NCBI GenBank assembly: GCA_016793465.1
Contig: JAEUJW010000075.1
Location: forward strand, 62,001-126,000
From: Myxococcales bacterium
Lineage (GTDB): Bacteria; Myxococcota; Polyangia; Nannocystales; Nannocystaceae
Reading direction: 5' to 3'
Length of the DNA stretch: 64,000 nucleotides
Shown: one piece after another, positions 11,788-19,015 of the stretch
Layout: the number at the start of each line of letters is the position of its first letter
Numbering within the stretch: the stretch's first letter is position 1
The notes under the pieces: generated by a model
The model's input: only the letters and a program-made list of their open reading frames with translations
The model's database searches: none
Told to the model about the DNA's origin: nothing
Translations under genes and position numbers: made by a program

Positions 11788-12398
11788 AGGAACCTCGCGT
11801 AGTACTCGACGACCAGCTGGAGATCGAGGTCGAACGTCGCCGGCGCGCCGAGCGGCGTGCCGGTGACCCGCAGCGCCGTTTTATTCGCGTCGAGCTCGAG
11901 CCACGCCGGCAGCGGCAGGCGCGGGGCGGCCAGCGACCTGGTGACGCACTCGAGCTCGGCGCTGCGCGGCCGCAGCGAGATCACCGCGCCCGTGCGCACG
12001 CGGTACGAGGCGATGTCGACGCGCTTGCCGTCGACGAGGATGTGCCCGTGGCACACCAGCTGACGCGCCCCGGGGATCGTCGCCGCGAAGCCGCCGCGGA
12101 ACACCACGCTGTCGAGCCGCCGCTCGAGCAGCTCGAGCAGCACGTCGCCGGTCACCCCCTTGCTGGCCCGCGCGTCGGCGAACAGCCGCCGCATCTGGCC
12201 CTCGGTGACCCCGTAGTTGTAACACAGCTTCTGCTTCTCGCTGAGCTGCATGCCGTAGGCCGAGGGCCGCTTCTTGCGGCCCTGACCGTGCTGCCCGGGC
12301 GGGTGCGGCCGCCTCTCGCGGGACTTGCTGGTCAACCCCGGGAGGTCGACGTCGAGGCGACGAAGGATGCGAAGACGAGGTCCGGTGTAGCGACTCAT
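11784..12398 (-). CDS. rpsD: 30S ribosomal protein S4 (isolated paralogue)
   Basis: A 204-residue ribosomal protein S4. It starts MSRYTGPRLRILRRL, continues with the basic KSRERRPHPPGQHGQGRKK region, and has the S4 RNA-binding domain in LLELLERRLDSVVFR...GARQLVCHGHILVDGKRVDI. The N-terminal CxxC zinc site found in some S4 proteins is absent, so this is the zinc-free form. In most bacteria rpsD sits with rpsM, rpsK and rpoA; here none is nearby, and an unknown gene follows with a 4-nt overlap. A second, stress-induced S4 copy is therefore likely. S4 nucleates assembly of the small-subunit body. ATG 12398 is preceded by a weak AAGAGAAC. Confidence 0.93.
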   Translation of the reverse strand: MSRYTGPRLRILRRLDVDLPGLTSKSRERRPHPPGQHGQGRKKRPSAYGMQLSEKQKLCYNYGVTEGQMRRLFADARASKGVTGDVLLELLERRLDSVVFRGGFAATIPGARQLVCHGHILVDGKRVDIASYRVRTGAVISLRPRSAELECVTRSLAAPRLPLPAWLELDANKTALRVTGTPLGAPATFDLDLQLVVEYYARFL

Positions 12399-12409
12399 GT
12401 TCTCTTGAG

Positions 12410-12427
12410 ATGTCCCTCGGGACAGGT
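12410..12427. repeat. 18-bp palindrome upstream of rpsD, copy 2 of 6
   Basis: On the minus strand it reads ACCTGTCC-CGAG-GGACAT and ends 11 nt before the S4 start codon, inside the probable leader. A regulatory or RNA-hairpin role is possible at this position. It shares the consensus with the copy at 10062. Confidence 0.55.
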
Positions 12428-12471
12428 GTGGGTGGGCTGACACGAAGCTGCAAATTTCGGCGCGACAGTCA

Positions 12472-13158
12472 TCAGAGCCCGCGGCGGCCGTCGGCCCAGT
12501 AGGCCTTGACCCGCGCCGCGCCGGCCGGCTGGCGCAGCTCGTCGATCCATAAGCGGCGCAGCCGCGTCATCGTGCCCGCGTGGCCGACGAGGTAGGCGAC
12601 GTCGCCCGGCCGCGCCGCGCCGCGCAGCGCCTCGGCCAGCGCCTCGCCGCGGTCGCCCGCGCGTCGCACGACGTCGGCGCCGGGGAGCAGCCGCCGGGCC
12701 GCGCCGGCGTCCTCGTCGACCTCGAACACGCAGTGGCTGGCCGCCGGCTGGGCCGCGCGCAGCGCCAGCCCGAAGCCCAGCGCCGTCTCGTCGCCGACGA
12801 CCAGGTGCCGCCGGGCCGCGACCATGCCGAAGCGCCCGCCGGGCCCCATCACCCGCACCGCGTCGCCGACGCCGAGCCCCGCCGCCCAGCGGCTGCCCGG
12901 GCCGTGGCCGTGCAGGTGGAACACCACGCTGAAGCGCCCCCGCGCCGCGTCCCAGTCGGCCGGCGTGTAGTGGCGCATGGCTCCGTCGCCGACGTGGAAC
13001 TCGACCTCCTGCCCCGGCCGCCAGCCCTTGCCGCGCAGCGCCTCGCCGGCGAAGTGCGCCCGCCGCAGCCACGGCCCGAGCTCCTCGATCGTCACGACCT
13101 GCGCCGGAGCGCCGAAGATCCGCGTCAGCGGGGTCAAAAAGCCCGGGAGCTGCGGCAT
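12472..13158 (-). CDS. Siderophore-interacting protein (FAD/NAD(P)H ferric reductase)
   Basis: A 228-residue flavoprotein of the SIP/ViuB family, which reduces ferric-siderophore complexes in the cytoplasm to release iron. The FAD-binding part includes MRHYTPADWDAARGRFSVVFHLHGHGPGSRW (the R-x-Y-T/S motif and the conserved HG-x-GP-x-SRWA signature). The C-terminal NAD(P)H part has VGDETALGFGLAL and ends with VKAYWADGRRGL, the family tail Y-W-x-x-G-R. ATG 13158 gives MPQLPGFLTPLTR. A near-perfect Fur box lies 41-55 bp upstream, supporting iron-repressed expression. No siderophore synthesis genes or receptors are adjacent. Confidence 0.9.
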   Translation of the reverse strand: MPQLPGFLTPLTRIFGAPAQVVTIEELGPWLRRAHFAGEALRGKGWRPGQEVEFHVGDGAMRHYTPADWDAARGRFSVVFHLHGHGPGSRWAAGLGVGDAVRVMGPGGRFGMVAARRHLVVGDETALGFGLALRAAQPAASHCVFEVDEDAGAARRLLPGADVVRRAGDRGEALAEALRGAARPGDVAYLVGHAGTMTRLRRLWIDELRQPAGAARVKAYWADGRRGL

Positions 13159-13198
13159 CACGCCCCTGCGGCCCGCGGGCGGGTCTTTTCCTGGATTT

Positions 13199-13213
13199 TG
13201 AAAATCATAATCA
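13199..13213 (-). promoter_or_regulatory. Fur box upstream of the siderophore-interacting protein gene
   Basis: TGAAAATCATAATCA matches the 7-1-7 Fur consensus TGATAATNATTATCA at 12 of 14 defined positions. It sits in a short A/T-rich island that stands out from the surrounding DNA, 41-55 bp before ATG 13158. Position and match predict repression by iron-bound Fur. Confidence 0.75.
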
Positions 13214-13313
13214 ATTTTAAAACACAGACGCCGGCCCGCGTCAAGCCGCCCGAACGCACGACGCCCCGCACCCCACGCCCACGGCGTCCCACCAGCGGCC
13301 CCGCTCCGCCACG

Positions 13314-13390
13314 CCCGCGGGTCGTCCGCCCGCGACCACCGCCGCGCCCGCGGCCCCATCCACTCCACCCGCGAGTCGTCCGCCCGCGAC
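13314..13390. repeat. Two 23-bp direct repeats in a gene-free stretch
   Basis: CCCGCGGGTCGTCCGCCCGCGAC at 13314-13336 recurs at 13368-13390 with one mismatch (G to A), and a shortened TTCGTCCGCCCGCG appears near 13410. The interval 13159-13471 otherwise holds only the Fur box and a -10 hexamer. Confidence 0.5.
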
Positions 13391-13459
13391 GCCACCCCAC
13401 GATCGCGTTCGTCCGCCCGCGCGGCACCCCACTCACGGGGCGGACCGCCGACGCCGCGA

Positions 13460-13465
13460 TACGAT
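13460..13465 (+). promoter_or_regulatory. -10 hexamer for a leaderless lipoprotein gene
   Basis: TACGAT followed by exactly 6 nt and the GTG at 13472. Same geometry as at 10175, 14022, 19004, 26864, 28640 and 55122. Confidence 0.45.
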
Positions 13466-13471
13466 GCCCGC

Positions 13472-13900
13472 GTGCGACGCGACCTCCGCCCCGGCCTCAT
13501 CGTCCCCACCCTGCTCGCGGTCTCCGCCTTCGGCCCCGCCTGCTCCGGCGACGACGAGCCACCCACGACCGACCCCACCGCGACGTCCTCCCCGCTCACC
13601 ACCGGCCCCGCACCCACCACCGGCGACACCACCGGCGACACCACCGGCGACACCACCGACGCGACGACCACCGCCACCACCACGACCGACACGACCGGCG
13701 GCGACACCACCACCGGCGGCGAGCTCCCCGACTGCGACCCCTACCCCGACGAGGCCTCCTGCGAGGCCGCCGAGGGCTGCACGTGGTTCTTCGAGACCAG
13801 CGCCTGCATCATCGATTGCTCGCTGATCACGGACGAGGCGACCTGCAACGAGGCGATGATATGCTTCTGGGGCGGCGACACCTGCTTCCCACCCATATGA
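13472..13900 (+). CDS. Small Cys-rich lipoprotein, paralogue A
   Basis: A 142-residue predicted lipoprotein from GTG 13472. A basic start and hydrophobic run end in the lipobox FGPAC (about residue 24), then a Thr/Asp/Gly-rich linker of about 50 residues with repeated TTGD units, then TTGGELPDC and a compact C-terminal domain with eight further Cys. The domain contains two half-repeats of the type D-E-A-x-C-x5-C-x-W-x5-C, which would be disulphide-paired outside the cytoplasm. The next gene at 14034 is a paralogue with the same layout. Function unknown; surface exposure on the outer membrane is the likely location. Confidence 0.75.
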   Translation: MRRDLRPGLIVPTLLAVSAFGPACSGDDEPPTTDPTATSSPLTTGPAPTTGDTTGDTTGDTTDATTTATTTTDTTGGDTTTGGELPDCDPYPDEASCEAAEGCTWFFETSACIIDCSLITDEATCNEAMICFWGGDTCFPPI

Positions 13901-14021
13901 TAGGACCATCAGCAGCCGGTCGGGCTGCAGGACCTTGCGACTGAGGAGATTAAAGACCCCGCCGAGCCGCCCGCGGACGCCGCGGCGCACGGCCGGCGCG
14001 CACTCGCACGGTCGCCCGTGT

Positions 14022-14027
14022 TAACGT
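14022..14027 (+). promoter_or_regulatory. -10 hexamer for a leaderless lipoprotein gene
   Basis: TAACGT followed by exactly 6 nt and the GTG at 14034. Confidence 0.45.
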
Positions 14028-14033
14028 GCGCCC

Positions 14034-14438
14034 GTGCCGCTGCCCCGCGCCCTCATCGTCCCCGCCGTGCTCGCCGTCACCCCCGCGTGCAGCCCCGAGG
14101 CCCCGCCGCCGACGACCAGCCAATCTTCGGTCCCCATGTTCACCACGGGCAGCGCCCAGACCTCGGATTCGACGGCCTCCACGGCCCCCACCGGCGCGAC
14201 CGCGGCCCCCACGAGCACCGGCGCCACCGGCACCAGCTCGACCACCGGCGGCGAGCTGCCCGACTGCGCCCTGTGGAGCGCCGACCCCGAGGCCTGCTCG
14301 AACAACGTCGCCTGCCTCTACCTCGCCAACGAATCGGTGTGCATCACCCGCTGCAATTATTTTAATGGTGATCAGTCCGCCTGCGAGATGCAGATGTACT
14401 GCTATTGGGCCGAGGGCGGCTGCTACCTCGCAGTATGA
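14034..14438 (+). CDS. Small Cys-rich lipoprotein, paralogue B
   Basis: A 134-residue lipoprotein from GTG 14034 with lipobox VTPAC (about residue 19), a Thr/Ser/Ala-rich linker, and the same junction TTGGELPDC as paralogue A, followed by a matching Cys-rich domain with C-x5-C spacing in both halves (EACSNNVAC and SACEMQMYC). The two genes are 133 bp apart, each with its own -10 hexamer, so this is a tandem duplication with separate promoters rather than an operon. Sequence outside the Cys framework has diverged strongly. Confidence 0.75.
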   Translation: MPLPRALIVPAVLAVTPACSPEAPPPTTSQSSVPMFTTGSAQTSDSTASTAPTGATAAPTSTGATGTSSTTGGELPDCALWSADPEACSNNVACLYLANESVCITRCNYFNGDQSACEMQMYCYWAEGGCYLAV

Positions 14439-14534
14439 TGACACCACGACGGCCGGTCGGCCGTGGGACCCCGAGACCTCCCGAGACTTCTCCGCTGTCG
14501 CCGCCCCGCGGAGTGCGGTAGACCACCGCCGGCG

Positions 14535-15080
14535 ATGGCGCTCACCGCGACGATGTTCCACCTGCAGGTCGACGTCTCCGACGTCGATCGCAATTTTTAC
14601 GAGGCGCTCGACCTCCGGCTGGCCCGCCACCCCTCGGAGAGCATGCGCTACATGCTGACGCGCGCCCTCGCCTACTGCCTCGCCTACACCGACGGCATCG
14701 CCTTCAGCAAGGCCGGCATCGCCTCGACCGACGACCCGCCGATCGCCGTGCACGACCCGACCGGCCTGCTGCTCGAGTGGATCGACGTCGGCAACCCCTC
14801 GGCCGACCGCCTCCACCGCGCGACCAAGGCCGCCCGCAGCGTCTCCCTCTACACCCACACCGCGCTGGCCCAGCTCCAGCGCGAGGCCGCGTCCCGCCCG
14901 ATCCACAAGCTGGACAGCATCGCCGTGTGGCGCCTCGAGCCCGCCTTCCTCGACGCCCTGGGGCCCAGGATCGACCGCAACACCCGCCTCGAGCTCATGC
15001 GCAACGACGGCCAGCTCTACGCGACGATCGCCGGCGACACCGTCGAGGGCAGCCTCACCCGCTGCTCGCTGGTCCCCTGA
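14535..15080 (+). CDS. yaeQ: YaeQ family protein
   Basis: A 181-residue YaeQ-family protein, close to the usual length. Family features are MALTATMFHLQVDVSDVDRNFYEALDLRLARHPSES at the start (the motif ending in conserved R-H-P-S-E), AYCLAY, and LLLEWIDVGNPSADRLHRATKAA in the middle. YaeQ proteins have a minimal PD-(D/E)XK nuclease-like fold; activity in vivo is not established. ATG 14535 is chosen because the conserved domain starts there; the open frame extends upstream without similarity. It follows the lipoprotein pair by 96 bp and has no evident functional link to them. Confidence 0.9.
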   Translation: MALTATMFHLQVDVSDVDRNFYEALDLRLARHPSESMRYMLTRALAYCLAYTDGIAFSKAGIASTDDPPIAVHDPTGLLLEWIDVGNPSADRLHRATKAARSVSLYTHTALAQLQREAASRPIHKLDSIAVWRLEPAFLDALGPRIDRNTRLELMRNDGQLYATIAGDTVEGSLTRCSLVP

Positions 15081-15138
15081 TCACGCGCTGCACACCCGTC
15101 GGCGCGACCCGTGCCTCGACGGCACGAATACGAGTGAC

Positions 15139-15360
15139 TCACCGTTCGGTCTGGCGCCCGAGCGGGGCGCGGCGCCGACGGAGCCACACCAGCGCCACCA
15201 GCCCGAGCCACGGCGGCGCTCCGGTCGAGCGGCACCCGCACCCGCCGCCCGCCTCGTCGAGCGCCCCGCCGGTCTCGCTGCTGCCCGCGCCGCTCGCGGC
15301 CCCCGTGGTCGGCCCCGGGTCGTCGCCCGACGTCGGCGCGCCGCCGGTCTCGTCGCATGA
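15139..15360 (-). pseudogene. Remnant of a MYXO-CTERM protein (C-terminal tail only)
   Basis: On the minus strand about 70 codons read as the tail of a sorted surface protein: a Gly/Ser/Thr-rich spacer (DETGGAPTSGDDPGPTT), then GGGCGCRSTGAPPWLGLVAL, a hydrophobic helix and RRRRAP. The GCGC plus helix plus Arg cluster is the MYXO-CTERM sorting signal. There is no signal peptide, and the frame has no coding-like extension upstream because the promoter and start of the VWA lipoprotein gene (15428, opposite strand) lie there. The 5' part of the gene is therefore probably lost. Apart from this, the 347 bp between 15081 and 15427 contain nothing recognised. Confidence 0.6.
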
Positions 15361-15427
15361 GCAAGGTGTACCGGCGAAAGTCGGACCCGTTGTGACCCAT
15401 CGAGACATGCGGGTATGCTCGCCCCAC

Positions 15428-16516
15428 GTGCGCCTCGGCCCGACAACCATCCTCGCCGCGTTCCTGGCCTGCGCGCCAGGCGATGCCGGCATGACCACGT
15501 TCGGCGGGCCAGGCGGACCGCCGGGGGACGCGTCGACCGGCAGCACCAGCTCCTCCACGAGCAGCACGTCGTCCACGGGCGGCGACACGAGCACGGGGTC
15601 CACGGGCAGCTCCGAGGGCTCGACCGCCGCGGAGACATCGACCGGCCTGGTGCCAGACTTCGGACCACTCAACCCCGTCGGCTGCCAGGGCAAGATCGAC
15701 TTCCTGTTCGTGATCAGCGACAGCTCGAACATGGCGGACTACCAGGAGCGCTTGCTCTCCGCGTATCCGGCGTTCATGCAGACGATCGCCGACGAGTTCG
15801 CGGAGTTCGATCCGCACATCCTCGTCACCCCAGCTTCCGGGGGATGGGGCGAGTACGAGTGCGAGTACTGCCTGGGGTGCCCGGGCTGCACGTGTGACGC
15901 AGGCGGACCGGACTACCCGTGCGGCGCGGGGCAACAGCTCACCCAGTGCGACGGCTTACGCGGCGCAGGCGTCGTGTTCCCCGCCGGGCTCGGAGCGACC
16001 AACCATCCCTGCGACCTCGGCGGACGCCGCTACATCACGCGCGACACGCCGGACCCCGCTGCCGCGTTCGAGTGCGTGGCCCGGCTCGGCACCCCGGGCG
16101 GCCAATCCACGGCTGCCATCAACAACATGTTCGAGGCGCTCGACGCCGACATGAACGGCCCGGACGGCTGCAACGAGGGGTTCCTCCGTGAGGACGCGCT
16201 GCTCGTCGTGACGCTCATCGACATCAACGACGGCTACTCCGAGTACTGGCCGTACGTGTGGGACCTGCGCATCGTCGACAAGAAGGGCGGCGACGAGGAC
16301 GCCATCGTCGTGCTGGCGATCGAGAGCGACAGCTACCTCATCGACAGGTTCTGCGAGCCCCACGGCAGCACCTACGAAGCAGCCCGCCTGCACGTCTTCG
16401 CCGACACGGTGGCGCACGGGATCAAGGGCAGCGTCTGCGCGCCGGACTACGCCCCGTACTTTGAAGAGGCGGCCGCGCTCGCGCTGAAGCAGTGTGAGCT
16501 GCTCGCGCCGCAGTGA
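15428..16516 (+). CDS. Secreted lipoprotein with VWA-like domain
   Basis: A 362-residue predicted lipoprotein. The GTG at 15428 gives a short signal with lipobox AAFLAC; an in-frame ATG at 15407 would add 7 residues. A Ser/Thr/Gly linker follows (STSSSTSSTSSTGG), then a domain beginning IDFLFVISDSSNMADYQERL, which has the beta1 strand and D-x-S-x-x-M form of a von Willebrand factor A MIDAS region (canonical D-x-S-x-S is altered to D-S-S-N-M). A Cys-rich insertion CEYCLGCPGCTCDAGG comes next and a late acidic strand LLVVTLIDINDGYSEYW. Adhesion or ligand sensing at the cell surface is plausible. TATGCT at 15414-15419 may be its -10 element. Confidence 0.75.
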   Translation: MRLGPTTILAAFLACAPGDAGMTTFGGPGGPPGDASTGSTSSSTSSTSSTGGDTSTGSTGSSEGSTAAETSTGLVPDFGPLNPVGCQGKIDFLFVISDSSNMADYQERLLSAYPAFMQTIADEFAEFDPHILVTPASGGWGEYECEYCLGCPGCTCDAGGPDYPCGAGQQLTQCDGLRGAGVVFPAGLGATNHPCDLGGRRYITRDTPDPAAAFECVARLGTPGGQSTAAINNMFEALDADMNGPDGCNEGFLREDALLVVTLIDINDGYSEYWPYVWDLRIVDKKGGDEDAIVVLAIESDSYLIDRFCEPHGSTYEAARLHVFADTVAHGIKGSVCAPDYAPYFEEAAALALKQCELLAPQ

Positions 16517-16520
16517 CGGC

Positions 16521-18224
16521 TCACTGGCTCAGGCGGCCGAGCCGGACCCGGGACTCTCCGAGGAGGTCGTCCACGCTGAGCACGTCGCAGTCGTAGGTCT
16601 GGCAGGCGAGCGCGGTCACCTCGTCGAAGCCGTGCGCGGCGCCGTCGTACTCCCAGGACCACCCGTGCGGCGACTCGAGCGGCTCGCTGCCGTTGGCGAA
16701 CGACATCACCCAGGCGTTGCCCTTGACGCCGGGCGACGTCCGGTACCCGCCGACATGGATGCGCTTGGTCAGCGGCGTGTAGGCGATCGAGAGGCCCGCC
16801 GAGTTCGACAAGGCCGAGAACCGCGAGACGACCGACTCACCCTGGCAGTACGTCACCAACATCTCCGGGGTGAGGAAATCCTCGTGGGCGCGCGTCCAGC
16901 CGGTCCAGCAGAAGCCGTCCGGCCCGCTGAACGGTGCCGCTGCCAGTGCCGCTGTCTGGGCCGCGAAGTGCTCGTCGGTGAAGATCTCCGGCTCCCCGAG
17001 CAGTTCGCCGGTCGGACTCAGCCGCACGAACAAGGCACGGGTGGGGTCTGTTTTTTGCTCGACCTGCCTCGTCAGCTGCGTCGATCCGACCGCGAGGACG
17101 TTGCCGTCGTTCGTGAAGATGACATCGTGGAACCGGGCACTCCGGAGTTCGCTCGGCGGGGGCTCCGGATCGGGCACGTCCACGAGCACGGGCTCCCAGA
17201 ACGGCAGGCCGTTGGCCGTCTCGTAGGCCCGCACCATGGCGACCGTGCGGCCGCCCGCGACCTTCTTGCGACCCGCGGCGACGACGAGGCCGCTGTTGTA
17301 GGCGAGCGCCTCGACCTCCTCGCCGGGCGCGAGCAGGGTCTCGTGGAGGACGTCGCCCGTCAGCGAGATCGCGGCGAGGTAGCCGCGAGACTCGGACTCG
17401 CCCGCGGGGACGAGGTTCGCGGCGACGATGATGTCGTCCCACTCGGTCACGAGCACGTCCATGCCGAGGGGGCCGACTTCGGCGCTTACAAGACCGTCGA
17501 GCGTGGTCCAGTCCGCGAGGGTGCGCTTGCCGAGCAGCGGGCCGTCGTCCGCGTGCTCGCGCAGCACCAGCTGCGTGCCGTTGCCCTCGTCGAGGGCGCC
17601 GAGCGTGAAGAGCCGGTCGTCGGCGCGGGCCAGGCCGAACGCGACGCTGTGCGCGGCGGGCTCCTGGTCGTAGTAGGGCTCGCCCTGCTCCTCGCCGCCC
17701 GGCGGCAGGTCGACGGAGAACGCCACCGAGTTCGGGGTCTCCCCATGCGGCGAGCGGGCGACGGCCTCGATCATGTGCTCGCCGTCCTGGCCCTCGGACG
17801 CGATCGGCAGGGCGTGCTCGACCTTGCCGTCACCCTCGACCGCGAACGTGCCGAGGCTGGCGCCGTCCAGGCGCAGCTCGACCTCGGTCGCGTGCCGCAC
17901 GACCGCGGAGATCTTCAGGGGCCCGCGGAGCTTCACCTCGCCCGGCGTCGCGGTGAGCGAGTCCCACTGCGGCGGTCCGCCCGCGGAGTCCTCCAACGCC
18001 GGGCCCGATGCATCACTGGTCGCCTCGTCGTCCGTCGTCGTGTCGCCGGTCGTGTCGCCGGACGAGGCGCCGGTGACCTCGGCGAGCGGCTGGCCCTCGT
18101 CGGCGGCGACGGTCGTGTCGTCCATGCCGCAGGCGTCATCGCTGCAGTCCACGAGCGGCGGAGCGAGGCACGCGAGCGGGGACGAGAGCGTCAGGGCGAC
18201 GAGAACTCGTGTGCGGTCGGTCAT
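16521..18224 (-). CDS. Secreted protein with beta-propeller-like body
   Basis: A 567-residue exported protein. The N-terminus has a signal-like run with LSSPLACLAPP, where Cys may be lipidated, then Cys/Asp-rich and Thr-rich linker sequence (GDTTGDTTTDDE). Residues from about 90 to 150 look like an Ig-like strand domain (LTATPGEVKLRGPLKISAVVRHATEVELRLDG). The rest is repeated short beta segments of the LxVGGYRTSP / VLAVGSTQLTR / LVVAAGRKK type, consistent with a beta-propeller of the kind common in myxobacterial lipoproteins. Its ATG overlaps the stop of the upstream small gene by 4 nt. It converges on the VWA lipoprotein with only 4 bp between stops. Function unknown. Confidence 0.75.
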   Translation of the reverse strand: MTDRTRVLVALTLSSPLACLAPPLVDCSDDACGMDDTTVAADEGQPLAEVTGASSGDTTGDTTTDDEATSDASGPALEDSAGGPPQWDSLTATPGEVKLRGPLKISAVVRHATEVELRLDGASLGTFAVEGDGKVEHALPIASEGQDGEHMIEAVARSPHGETPNSVAFSVDLPPGGEEQGEPYYDQEPAAHSVAFGLARADDRLFTLGALDEGNGTQLVLREHADDGPLLGKRTLADWTTLDGLVSAEVGPLGMDVLVTEWDDIIVAANLVPAGESESRGYLAAISLTGDVLHETLLAPGEEVEALAYNSGLVVAAGRKKVAGGRTVAMVRAYETANGLPFWEPVLVDVPDPEPPPSELRSARFHDVIFTNDGNVLAVGSTQLTRQVEQKTDPTRALFVRLSPTGELLGEPEIFTDEHFAAQTAALAAAPFSGPDGFCWTGWTRAHEDFLTPEMLVTYCQGESVVSRFSALSNSAGLSIAYTPLTKRIHVGGYRTSPGVKGNAWVMSFANGSEPLESPHGWSWEYDGAAHGFDEVTALACQTYDCDVLSVDDLLGESRVRLGRLSQ

Positions 18225-18517
18225 GGGTCTCCATCATGGTCAGAATCGCCCACCAAGAGCAAGTCCGCCGCGGAACGGCACCAGAGCGCCCCATACAACA
18301 ACCGACCGCTCATCGGACGGGTCCAAGCCGTGGCTCCGACGTCGTGTGGCCGTAAGCCGCACACGAACTCGGCCCACGCTTCGTCCTCGGCCGCGAGCCG
18401 CCAACAGAAGTCCCGTAGCTCGAGCTCGCATGCGAGTGAGATCACCTTCAGCGGCGGTGTGTTCAGCTCGTCGAGCTCGCGGTCGAACTCGGGCTCGGTC
18501 AAGTAGTTGGTTGCCAT
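18221..18517 (-). CDS. Small hypothetical protein
   Basis: A 98-residue acidic protein starting MATNYLTEPEFDREL at ATG 18517, preceded immediately by GGAGGG. It has no signal peptide and no recognised domain; four Cys are scattered. It ends in ATGA shared with the start of the propeller lipoprotein, so the two form a translationally coupled pair. Being cytoplasmic while its partner is exported is unusual for such coupling. Confidence 0.65.
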   Translation of the reverse strand: MATNYLTEPEFDRELDELNTPPLKVISLACELELRDFCWRLAAEDEAWAEFVCGLRPHDVGATAWTRPMSGRLLYGALWCRSAADLLLVGDSDHDGDP

Positions 18518-18862
18518 CCCTCCACAATGCGCACCGCGAGTCCGCGAGCCACTCGTCGCGCGCAGACCGCGCATCACCGAAACCAGTGCCAGAGTCGGTG
18601 AGGTTCGATGAACCGTATTGCTCGAGCAGGGCGAGGCGATCCGCCGATCGCCTCGCCGCCCGCGTGTCGGTCCGCGTGCGCCCTGTCGGCCACGTCCGGC
18701 CCGCGGCGGGCTCGATTTCGTCACACGTTCACGATCACGCATCGACCACAAACCGCCGATGCGTACATGGCTGCCGCGTCCCTCGCCCCCCGCCACCCGC
18801 GTCAATCGTCACACCGCAAAATCCGCGGCGAATCATCCCGTTATGCTCAAACAATGTTCGTA

Positions 18863-18877
18863 GAATTTTAAAAATTC
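18863..18877. repeat. Perfect 7-1-7 inverted repeat, possible operator
   Basis: GAATTTT-A-AAAATTC, a 15-bp perfect palindrome in an A/T-rich patch about 140 bp before the PAS-STAS start. The composition is very unlike the surrounding DNA. No regulator is assigned. Confidence 0.45.
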
Positions 18878-19003
18878 GAGGTCGTTCGCGGCTCGCCGAC
18901 CCCACCACGCAAATCCGGCATCGCGCCGTCACGCAGCATGTTCATGGCGACTCCGGGCCCCACGAAGACGCGACGTCACCTGCCCGGCCGCGGCAAATCC
19001 GGA

Positions 19004-19009
19004 TAGGCT
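19004..19009 (+). promoter_or_regulatory. -10 hexamer (TAGGCT) for leaderless PAS-STAS gene
   Basis: TAGGCT, 6 nt before ATG 19016, within GGATAGGCTG. The paralogous PAS-STAS gene at 55115 has the identical GGATAGGCTG at the same distance. Confidence 0.5.
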
Positions 19010-19015
19010 GCTCGG

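Larger units (their letters stand above)
18518..19015. other. Gene-free stretch between divergent genes
   Basis: About 500 bp with no convincing coding frame. It contains the promoter region of the small gene (left) and of the PAS-STAS gene (right), a relatively A/T-rich patch at 18830-18880 with a perfect inverted repeat (separate entry), and a -10 hexamer at 19004. Confidence 0.5.

Noticed and set aside
18580..18605. TGGCAC on the minus strand near 18590 as a sigma-54 -24 element
   Set aside because: The -12 position reads TCGGT instead of TTGCW and there is no suitable start codon at the 11-nt distance.
18608..18871. Possible small plus-strand gene in the 18.5-19.0 kb gap
   Set aside because: No ribosome site, poor third-position bias and low-complexity product; the A/T-rich patch inside it looks like regulatory DNA.
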